The notes under the pieces: generated by a model
The model's database searches: none
The model's input: only the letters and a program-made list of their open reading frames with translations
What the model was told of the DNA's origin: nothing
Source: Macrothele yani
Taxonomy: Eukaryota > Arthropoda > Arachnida > Araneae > Macrothelidae
Assembly (NCBI GenBank): GCA_039090855.1
Contig: CM076995.1
Coordinates: 119,362,270 to 119,426,269, forward strand
Length of the DNA: 64,000 nt
Reading direction: 5' to 3'
Translations under genes and position numbers: made by a program
Shown: positions 55,734-64,000 of the stretch, one piece after another
Layout: each line of letters opens with the position of its first letter
Numbering within the stretch: position 1 is the first letter of the stretch

Positions 55734-55938
55734 TCGTAACCCTCAATTTTAGCCACAGCTTCTAAGAAATGCGACCAATCGAGTTTAGATTTTCCCTTCA
55801 GCCATTTTCGTAACTCTTCACAGTTGGCTTCCACGAAATCACTCTGGACGATTTCCGTGAATTGTCGGCTGGCGGAAGCAATGTTGTGTACCGTTGCTCC
55901 ACTGCCAATTTCCAGTAGCTTATTACCTTTATATTTTC
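55734..55938 (-). CDS. NNMT/PNMT/TEMT-family methyltransferase, internal exon
   Basis: 205-bp exon between acceptor TTTTCCTTAG (ending 55939) and donor GTAAGT (from 55733). Translation KYKGNKLLEIGSGATVHNIA is methyltransferase motif I, which binds S-adenosylmethionine (GxGxT). FTEIVQSDFVEANCEELRKW follows, with the acidic residue after the second strand, then LDWSHFLEAVAKIEGYE. This corresponds to the middle exon of NNMT-type genes. The donor leaves two bases (GA) that join the G of the exon at 40958 to make Glu. The N-terminal exon upstream was not found in the window and may lie beyond 64000. Confidence 0.88.
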
Positions 55939-55939
55939 C

Positions 55940-56285
55940 TAAGGAAAAAAAAAAGAATATTAAATCACACAAGAAGCTACAGAATACGTTCAACGTCACA
56001 CATGATAAAAAAGAGTACGTTCAACGTCGTACAAGAAACAAAAAATGTCACTATCATTCATAAAGCACAAAGTCGTATGCAACCACGGGACAAACAAAGC
56101 ACGTCACGTTGGGTGTAGGAATGTATACAGGGCCGGCTCGGTGCCGCTGTAACTCATCCTCCTCCTCCTCTCTATGTTGTCTGGCCAGCGGAGTAAGAAC
56201 TTGCTTGTGACGTCACGCTAAGCGACGGGCATGTCCACGGGTAGCTGAAAACATCAATCTGAAAATATTCATTATTTTCTGCAAA
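55940..56285. other. Unassigned DNA upstream of the exon
   Basis: Poly(A)/T stretch by the acceptor, CAGGGCCGGCTCGGTGCCGC near 56128 (hAT-end-like, without partner) and a CRE-like TGACGTCA near 56210. No gene recognised. Confidence 0.45.
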
Positions 56286-56937
56286 TTATTTAAATTCCTT
56301 TTGACCAATCATTGTGAGCAGTTACTCCGTGTACAAAACGTAAAATTTGTGTTAAAAATTTAGTGGCAAAGGAGGTTGAAGAGTTGAATGTGGTAAACGG
56401 AAAATGTTCAAAATGTAATCAAACTAAATTTGAATTGGAACTCAAGTGAGATTTAAATTCCTTTTGACTAATCATTTTGAGCAGTTACTCCGTGTACAAA
56501 ACGTAAAATTTGTGTTAAAAAATTAGTGGCAAAGGAGGTTGAAGAGTTGAATGTGGTAAACGGAAAATGTTCAAAATGTAATCAAACTAAATTTGAATTG
56601 GAACTCAAGTGAGATTTAAATTCCTTTTGACTAATCATTTTGAGCAGTTACTCCGTGTACAAAACGTAAAATTTGTGTTAAAAAATTAGTGGCAAAGGAG
56701 GTTGAAGAGTTGAATGTGGTAAACGGAAAATGTTCAAAATGTAATCAAACTAAATATGAATTGGAACTCAAGTGAGATTTAAATTCCTTTTGACTGATTA
56801 TTGTGAGCAGTTACTCCGTGTACAAAACGTAAAATTTGTGTTAAAAAATTAGTGGCAAAGGAGGTTGAAGAGTTGAATGCGGTAAACGGAAAATGTTCAA
56901 AATGTAATCAAACTAAATTTGAATTGGAACTCAAGTG
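56286..56937 (+). repeat. 163-bp tandem repeat, four copies
   Basis: TTTTGAC blocks at 56299, 56462, 56625 and 56788 fix an exact 163-bp period; copies differ by only a few bases. Each carries the same short reading VTPCTKRKICVK...LVAKEVEELNVVNGKCSKCN... ending ELELK and a stop. A CTAAT branch-like site and CAG lie just before it, so it could be a repeated terminal exon. The differences between copies change amino acids, which argues against constraint. Confidence 0.93.
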
Positions 56938-57180
56938 CGCTTCTGTATTTCTAAATATATTTTCAAATAGCTACTCAAAGCTGAAAAATGTCTACTTAAA
57001 TAACAAGTCAGGGTAAACAAAACATGGTACTTTGCAGCAGCTACTTAATGAATCTGGTCTTCCTGTGTGCCTCACTGACAACGGAATATCGATATGAAGA
57101 AATTAACTGCTGTACCAAAAGCTATTAAATCGAAAACAAATGCTGTCTCCAGCACGATACACTTTAATGATAAACAACTA

Positions 57181-58607
57181 CACTGACGGGGAAAAAAATC
57201 CCAACACCAAGAAGGGTTTGTGTTAGATAAACGACAGTTGGTAGGCGGTGACAGTACATCTGTAAGATGACGTCTATGCAAATTTCGCGCTCGGCGCATA
57301 CGTGTGGCGCTAGTAGCGCCCCTCGGAATATGCAAAGCAGGTTTGCTGTAAATACGCGCTGTAACGTTCGTGAGCGTTAGTTATCGTTGAGATTCGACGT
57401 ACTGTGTTGATGTTAGTCAAGAATGCCTTTAAGAAGACGAAGAAGCCGCTATCAACAGCTCACGGAGTTTGAACCAGGTCGTGTAATAGGGCTACGAGAA
57501 GGTGGATTTTCTTTCCGCAATATTGCAGAACGACTTGGCAGAATGTAACCACGGTGCATGATTGTTGGCAGCGGTGGTCGAGGGAAGGTACTGCCTCAAG
57601 AAGACCGGGTTCCGACCGGCCACGTGGCACTACTGAGAGGGAAGACCGCCGTGTACGGCGTATGGCCGTGGCGCATCGTACCGCGTCTACGGTAGCAATT
57701 CGAGCTGCAGTTGCCACCACAGTGACCCAACAAACTGTTACAAATCGGTTACTTGAAGGACAGCTCCGAGCCAGACGCCCTGTAGCGTGCATTCCACTTA
57801 CTCCAAACCACTGCCGTTTGCGAAGTCAGTGGCGTCAAGCTAGAGCTCATTGGAAGACGGAGTGGAGATCTGTTGTGTTTTCTGATGAAAGCCGGTTCTG
57901 CCTGGGTGCCAGTGATGGCCGTGTGTTGGTTAGAAGGAGGCCAGGTGAGCGCCTGCAACCAACCTGTCTGCGGCCGAGACCCACTGGACCTACACCTGGA
58001 GTTATGGTCTGGGGAGCAATTTCCTATGACAGCAGGAGCACTCTCGTGATTATCCCACGCACCCGGACGGCACAGTTGTACGTCGGTCTGGTGATTCAAC
58101 CTGTTGCGCTGCCGTTCATGAACAGCATTCCAGGAGGTGTTTTCCAACAGGACAACGCTCGCCCGCATACCGCTGTTGTAACCCAACATGCTCTACAGAG
58201 TGTTGACATGTTGCCGTGGCCTGCTAGATCACCAGATCATTCACCAATCGAGCACATATGGGACATCATTGGACGACAACTCCAGCGTCACCCCTAACCA
58301 GCTTTAACCGTCCCTGTATTGACTGACCAAGTGAAACAGGCATGGAACTCCATCCCACAAACTGACACCCAGCACCTGTACGACACAATGCATGAACGTT
58401 TGCGTGCTTGCATTCAACATTCTGGCGGTTACACCGGTTATTAATGCACCAGCATTTCACATTTAAAATGGCTCTTCTCGCGCTTACAATAAGCTGTGAT
58501 CTTCAAACCTTAATCGATTAAATATGTTACCTATACAAATGTATTGCCACCATTTCATTCCTCTACAACTATTTTTTCGTGGTGTTGGGATTTTTTTTCC
58601 GTCAGTG
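57181..58607 (+). mobile_element. Tc1-like element J nested in Penelope 3' region
   Basis: Ends CACTGACGGGGAAAAAAATC and the inverted TTTTTTTTCCGTCAGTG, with TA at 57179-57180 and 58608-58609. The unoccupied site is seen in the second Penelope copy at about 61308-61309 (AAACAACTATGTACAATT). Confidence 0.95.
57423..58444 (+). pseudogene. Tc1-like transposase J, DDE triad present
   Basis: MPLRRRRSRYQQLTEFEPGR then VIGLREGGFSFRNIAERLGR forms the first helix-turn-helix; a one-base shift follows. The frame from 57554 runs HDCWQRWSREGTASRRPGS, RRVRRMAVAHRTASTVAIRA, VVFSDESRFCLG (first Asp), GVMVWGAISYDSRSTLVII, VFQQDNARPHTAVVTQHAL (second Asp) and WPARSPDHSPIEHIWDIIG (Glu, 32 residues on). A stop at 58295-58297 (after LQRHP) cuts the C-terminus, which would continue to SGGYTGY. 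Only these two lesions are evident, so the copy is young. Confidence 0.9.
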
Positions 58608-58770
58608 TATGTAAAATTAAAATAAGTATGTGTTTAAGAACTTTCAACGCCACAACGGAGTTATCCTCAGAAACAATGCAGCAGTGAGCACAGAAGTGAG
58701 TGGGCTATATACTTTACAAGACAAATAGCAGTTAATGCGCATGTGCAATAATCGGCAGTCCAAATCAAGT

Positions 58771-61161
58771 TCAGTGGGTACAAGCATAGTTGGTGGGCGT
58801 GACCTGGCCCAAAAGTGTTCTCCAAGAAAAGGGGATTAACACATCGTTACAGCATCTTTTACCATTGATGAATATCTGAATACTTTCACAGAAGAGTGTT
58901 GATCGACGATTCCTGGGAGGATCCAGAATAGTGGTGTCATTCCAACATGGGAGGTAAGAACCGTTTAAACAGAGTCTCAATAAAGATGTGGCACCAGAAT
59001 GCGTCCTGAGATTATACTGATGTTCGTAAATGCGGTGCCCCAAATTACGAGTGGCAGAGCCCACATAGCATAAGCCGAACTCTGCAGAGTTAGTAGATTT
59101 TACTGGAACCAAATATACACCGTGACGGTTCACACGTTCAACATAGTCTCTGTCCTTTTTAACAGTGTTAAATAAAGTATGAGACCTTACACCAAATCTG
59201 AGTTTGTACTTATGACATATGTTCTTTAAGACATTACATACAGGTGGTATATATGGAATGGATCCCACAAATTGGTAGTCACATTTATCTGTAAGTAAAG
59301 TTGTCTGTAGTCGACCAATTGATTTCTTAACAATCAAGCGATCAATCCTGTGACGAGGATAACCGAAAGTCAAGTCAAACTGTTTAATCCTAGCTAACTC
59401 TTGGTCATGGAGATCCTGTGTGGACGAGTGTGTGAATGCACGATTAATAAGAAAATGAAGAGTAGATAATTGTTGAGGCATTGGATGAGAAGAAGTAAGA
59501 GGTATAAACGTAGCAGAAAGAGTTGGTTTACGGTAAACAGAAAATGATAAGGAGTTATCGGAAAGATTACGAAAAAGGCAAAAGTCGAGAAAAGACAAAA
59601 TGCCTAAATTCTCGAACTCTACTTCAAACTTGATAGAATGATGTCCTGAAGAAAGTAAAGTGGCAAAGGAAAGAAGTTCATCGAAACCTGAAGGCCAACA
59701 ACCAATACGTCGTCGACTTACCTGATGTAAAGAAGTTGTTTTATGGGGGAAACAGGAATGAGGGTATCCTCTAAGTCCTGCAACAAAACCTCAGCGAGCA
59801 ATGGAGACAGGGGGGCCTCATAGGGGCACCTGCCAACTGTCGATAAATAGAACCATTAAAACGAAAATAAGATCTCTTCGTAATAAATCGAAGAGTACAC
59901 ATTATGGAAGAAATTTCATCCGAAGAATAAATGCACAAACCAACAAATTTGGCTTCAATAAGTTCATGAACGTAAGAAAAGGGGGTGTTCGGGAAAAGAG
60001 CCACTACATCGAGTGAAGCCAAACAGTAAGTAGAAGTGTTGGTGGACATAAAAGAACGAATCCTAGGAAGTGCTTCGGTGGAACTGGAAACGGAGTAAGA
60101 AGAAGATTTAATGAGGGGAGCCAGAAATTTGGCGAAAGCTCCCTCAAGATTGCGGGTGGGTGCAAACAAAGATGAAACCAAAGGTCGGATAGGGGTTCCC
60201 GATTTATGGAGTTTTAACTGGCCAAATAAAGAAAGAACCCTGTAACCAGGGGAGGGTGCAAACTGTTGAACAAAGACATGGGCAAAGCTGGAAGAAACTT
60301 GAATTTTGATAAAGCTTCAACGGTGGCATTGGTAGGATCCCGGCGACAAACTTCGGTACTAAGATCGGAGATAGCCTGCTGTACCTTGTCAACATATTCA
60401 ATCCGATTCATGATGACAACCTGATGAGTTTTATCTGCTCGTGTAATAGCTAAACTCTGGTCTTTACGAAGAGTACGAAGACTTCTGAGTTCGTCATTCA
60501 TGGTCCTAGATACAGTTGAGTGTTTCTGCTTAGAATTTTTGGATGTCAATACACGTGCAACACGGTGTCTAGTTGAGTGTTGTATGTCGACTGGTAAGGC
60601 ACTTATGACATCCTCAACTTGCGAGATAACGTGCAATAAGTTAGGCCTCGTATCTTGATAGGCAAACTTCATACCCCTCGTCAATGCTTGTTTCTGAATA
60701 GCACTTAGTGGTTTATCACTAAGATTAATGAAAGGTTGACATACCTGATCTCGATTGAACATTGGGGCAAACTTTGATGGTTTTCCGTCAGTTGCTTGAG
60801 CAACAAGTGGTCGAAGTTTACCAATATGAGTGGATTGTAGCTGTTGTCTAGATAAGGTGGCAGCAAAACAACATGTCAAAGTACGGTCTAAAATAACAGG
60901 ATGAAGGCTACAAGCAAGTTCCAAATATTTACAGTACGAGTCGTGGTGCAAAAAATCTAACAGACCACGTTTTTGTCGAATGACACTGGATAATCTTTTG
61001 GTTTCTGCAATACGCAAAAGACTGGCTTCGCGACCCGAAATTGGACAAAGTCGAATGGTCAGAAACTTTGATACAACTTGCAAGTCATGACAACACAATG
61101 AAAAGTTAAGATGGGATGTTTCAGAAGTCAGACGATATTTTACCTTATAGAAGGCTCTCAC
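58771..61161 (-). pseudogene. Penelope-like RT / GIY-YIG protein, frameshifted
   Basis: MRAFYKVKYRLTSETSHLNF opens a 315-codon frame with a basic N-terminal domain (TRADKTHQVVIMNRIEYVDK) and FKFLPALPMSLFNSLHPP. The reverse transcriptase follows in a second frame: YCLASLDVVALFPNTPFSYV (first Asp) and NGSIYRQLAGAPM. It then shifts to LEDTLIPVSPIKQLLYIR, where the Tyr of the catalytic YVDD box is a TAA at 59718-59720. The last frame (58771-59598) has FLDFCLFRN, FSVYRKPTLSATF, and the GIY-YIG nuclease: HGVYLVPVKSTNSAEFG, LCYVGSATRNLGHRIYEHQ. Two frameshifts and the nonsense codon inactivate it. Confidence 0.93.
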
Positions 61162-61214
61162 AAGCTGGTTTATAGCTGCAGTGATGTTAACAACGAAATA
61201 TTTACCAGTAGCGG

Positions 61215-62187
61215 CAGGTAAGATATGAAGAAATTAACTCGTGCACCAAAAGCTATTAAATCGAAAACAAATGCTGCCGTCTCCTGCACGATACACTTTA
61301 ATGATAAACAACTATGTACAATTAAAAAAAGTACATGTTTAAGAACTTTCAACGCCACAACGGCGTCATCCTCAGAAACAATGCAGCAGTGAGCACAGAA
61401 GTGAGTAGCCTATATACTGTACAATTCAAATAGCAGTTAATGCGCATGTGCAATAATCGGCAAAGTCCAAATCAAGTTCAGTGGGTACAAGCATAGTTAG
61501 TGGGCGTGACCTGGCCCAAAGATGTTCTCCAAGAAAGGGGGATAAACACTGGATGTTCATTGTTACAGCATCTTTCACCATTGACGAATACGTGAATACT
61601 TTCACAGAAAAGTGTTGATCGACGATTCCTGGGAGAATCAAGAATAGTGGTGTCATTCCAACATGGTAGCTAAGAACCGTTTAAACAGAGTCTCGACAAA
61701 GATGTGGCACCAGAAAGCGTCCTGAGATTATACTGATGTTCGTAAATGCGACGCCCCAAATTACAAGTGGTAGAGCCCACATAGCATAAGCCGAACTCTG
61801 CAGGGTCAGTAGATTTTAGTGGAACCAAATATACACCGTGACAGTTCACTCGTTCAACATAGTCTCTGTCCTTTTCAACAGTGTTAAATAAAGTATGAGA
61901 CCTTACACCAAACCTGTGTTTGTACTTATGACATATGTTCTTTAAGATATTACATACAGGTGGTATATATGGAATGGATTCCACAAATTGGTAGTCACAT
62001 TTAGCTGTAAGCAAAGCTATCTGTGGTCGACCAATTGATTTCTTAACAATCAAGCGATCAATCATGTGACGAGGGTAACCGAAAGTCAAATCAAACTCTT
62101 TAATCCTAGCTAACTCTTGGTCCCGGAGATCCTGTGTGGACGAGTGTGTGAATGCACGATTAATAAGAAAATGAAAAGCAGATAATT
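61215..62187 (-). mobile_element. Penelope-like element, 5'-truncated tandem copy
   Basis: Carries the 3' region and the C-terminal 180 codons: FHFLINRAFTHSSTQDLRDQ, HGVYLVPLKSTDPAEFGLCY, VGSTTCNLGRRIYEHQ. A frameshift or stop follows LCLNGS. It ends abruptly after GATAATT, where satellite begins. Being head-to-tail with 57091-61214 it forms the pseudo-LTR arrangement described for Penelope elements. Confidence 0.92.
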
Positions 62188-62199
62188 TTTGCGACTGAT

Positions 62200-63560
62200 T
62201 GCATTTCCCCCTATATCTCTTCATCTAAATCTCCGATTTGAAAAATTCTTTCTGCACCGGATACAGCTCCTGATGGGAAATCGTTCGCACCTAATTTCTA
62301 ATTTTTGTAAAAAAATGGTTTGGCCACCACGGGGCGTAAGTCTTGATTTTCGCTTCTGATGTATTTGCAGCAAATTATGAACTAAAACGTCGTTTGTAGA
62401 CCGATAGTACTCATGTCCACAAACGTTTAAGGAACATTTTATTCTTAAAATAATGCATGGTTTCTACACGAGGGGGTGTAGATGTATATCTTATTTTTGT
62501 CAATATCTCTACTTCTAGGAGTCCGATTTGAAAAATTCCTTCTTTGTTGGATAGTGTCTCCAGTGTGACATGTTTTTCATATAATTTCAAAATTTTCAAG
62601 TAATTAATTGACTTTCCGCTAGGGGTGTAAAGGTAAATTGTTTTCCCTTCTATATCTCTGCTTCTATATCTCCGATTTGAAAAATTCTTTCAGCACCGGA
62701 TACAGCTCCTGATAGAAAATCCTTTGAACATAATTTCTAATTTTGTAAAAAATGATTTGGCCACCAGGTGGCGTAAGCCTTAATTTCAGATTCTGATGTA
62801 TTTGCAGCAAAATATGAGCTCCTAAAATCTCGATTGGAAAAAAAAATCGTTTGTAAACCGATTCTACTTGTGTCGATAAACCTTTGAAGAACATTTTCTT
62901 CTTAAAATAATTCATGGTTTCTACGCCAGGGGGCGTAGATGTATATCTTATTTTTGTCAATATCTCTACTTTTAGAAGTCCGATTTGAAATATTCCTGCT
63001 TCGTTCGATAGTGTTTCCGATGCGAAATGTTTTTCATATAAATTCAAAATTTTCAAGTAAATCATAGACTTTTCGCTAGGGGGCACAATGGTAAATTGCG
63101 TTTTCTGCGTTATTTCTGCTTCTAAAACTCCGATTTGAAAAATTCTTCCTGTATCGCATACAACACCTGATGGAAAATATTTTTTTATATAATTTCTAAT
63201 GTTTGGCAAAGAATGGTTTGGCCACCAGGGGACATAAGTATTAATTTCTGCTTCTGATGTATTTGTAGCAAAATCTGGGCTCCTGAAAATTCGACTAAAT
63301 GTTTTTTCCCCTTGGACCGATACCGCGCATATTGAAAAACCTTTTGAGAATACTTTCTTCCTAAAATAAGGCATGGTTTTCCCACCAGGGGACGTAAAGT
63401 CACATCTTATTTTTGTCGATATATGTGTTTCCAAGAGTCCGATTTGAAAAATTCTTTCTCTGTTGGAGAGCGTTTCTGGTGCGAAATGTTTCTCATATAA
63501 GTTCATATTTTTCTTAACGCACAAGTCTGCATCCAGAGAGCGTAAGCTCACGATTCCGTT
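62200..63560. repeat. ~150-bp satellite with CTCF-like motif, trimeric order
   Basis: Nine monomers. The core CCACCAGG(G/T)GGCG or a variant lies at about 62324, 62466, 62617, 62761, 62924, 63074, 63222, 63382 and 63529 (spacing 142-163 bp). Three monomer types alternate, giving a ~457-bp higher-order unit (for example type b at 62466, 62924, 63382). CTCCGATTTGAAAAATTCTT is a second shared block. The 295-codon minus-strand open frame across it is repeat read-through. Confidence 0.92.
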
Positions 63561-64000
63561 AAAGCAGTATCTGAGAGATTAAAAACCCGATTGAAAAACT
63601 TCTTTCTTCCGTCAGATTCTATTGTTTTCCATACCGGTTCCATTGACTTTGAATAGCTTTGATAAATTTAATTTGCGTCAGAACGGATTCAAAAGACGTG
63701 CTTATTACGCCCGAAAATTCAGTGTCATCTTTCTTGTTTTATTTGTTTCTGTGTATACTGTAACATTAACATGGTGCATCATTATTATAATTTTTCTTTT
63801 CTGTGACTTACCTTTTCAAACATATTCTCAGTATATTAATTTTGGAACATTCTGCCTCTATTATTTTTTGGATGAAAGCAATGTCATTTGATCAGAAAAT
63901 GTTAGGGTCTAAAAAGGCAATTTTGGACGCTATTTTATTAATTTTTCGTAGGTTTTTCTTTTGCAGATACAAATTGTAATCTAACTGTACGTCAACATAC
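63561..64000. other. Unassigned DNA at window end
   Basis: An 89-codon plus-strand open frame (63622-63891) encodes a hydrophobic stretch (VIFLVLFVSVYTVTLTWCII) but has no family resemblance; AT-rich composition explains it. Confidence 0.4.

Larger units (their letters stand above)
57091..61214 (-). mobile_element. Penelope-like element, near full length
   Basis: Contains an N-terminal domain, reverse transcriptase, GIY-YIG endonuclease and a 3' region ending GTTAATTTCTTCATATC. Excluding the nested Tc1 (57181-58607) it is about 2.7 kb, as usual for Penelope. A truncated copy of the same element follows head-to-tail at 61215-62187, an arrangement typical of the group. Confidence 0.92.

Noticed and set aside
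62664..63551. 295-codon minus-strand open frame
   Set aside because: It spans two higher-order satellite units, its residues repeat with the same period, and it has no domain; it is read-through of the repeat.
63622..63891. 89-codon hydrophobic frame as a membrane protein
   Set aside because: Composition alone explains it; no family likeness and no supporting context.

Overview
This window is nuclear DNA of a multicellular animal that is almost entirely made of transposable elements and tandem repeats. There is one recognisable host gene, cut into exons, and no bacterial-style gene order. The mixture (Tc1/mariner, hAT, RTE, Penelope-like, tRNA-derived SINEs) and the one host gene fit an arthropod or related invertebrate; a chelicerate is my guess, at low confidence.

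Layout. 1-4642: two inverted arrays of a ~137-bp CCGTCC-rich satellite flank the 5' half of an RTE retrotransposon. 5870-9970: a large inverted repeat whose arms each carry a dead THAP zinc-finger exon; one arm is split by a Tc1-superfamily element and two SINEs sit in the spacer. 11200-20100: SINEs, a Tc1 element and five pieces of an unclassified dispersed repeat, one containing a 120-bp palindrome. 20125-28600: Tc1, mariner, a possible hAT derivative and a decayed Penelope-like element. 29617-33047: a truncated RTE copy followed by a full-length RTE with an intact 985-codon ORF and a 9-bp target duplication. 34009-39840: an internally deleted mariner, a SINE split by the 3' end of another LINE, and a 57-bp tandem repeat interrupted by tRNA-like units. 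40529-55938 (minus strand): two exons of an NNMT/PNMT/TEMT-type N-methyltransferase gene separated by a 14.8-kb intron holding two hAT elements, four Tc1-like elements or fragments and several SINEs. 56290-56940: a 163-bp tandem repeat. 57091-62187: a Penelope-like element preceded by its own truncated tandem copy and split by a Tc1 element. 62200-63560: a ~150-bp satellite, arranged as a ~457-bp trimer, with a CTCF-like motif in each monomer.

How the pieces relate. Several insertions can be ordered, because a paralogous repeat copy preserves the empty site (Tc1 at 8444 versus 6106; Tc1 at 57181 versus about 61309) or because elements are nested (Tc1 inside hAT, LINE inside SINE, SINE beside SINE). 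All but one of the element proteins carry frameshifts, stops or a lost catalytic residue; the RTE ORF at 29881-32838 is the exception and looks recently active.

All calls come from reading the sequence and from family knowledge; no database search was run. Repeat boundaries without target duplications are approximate.
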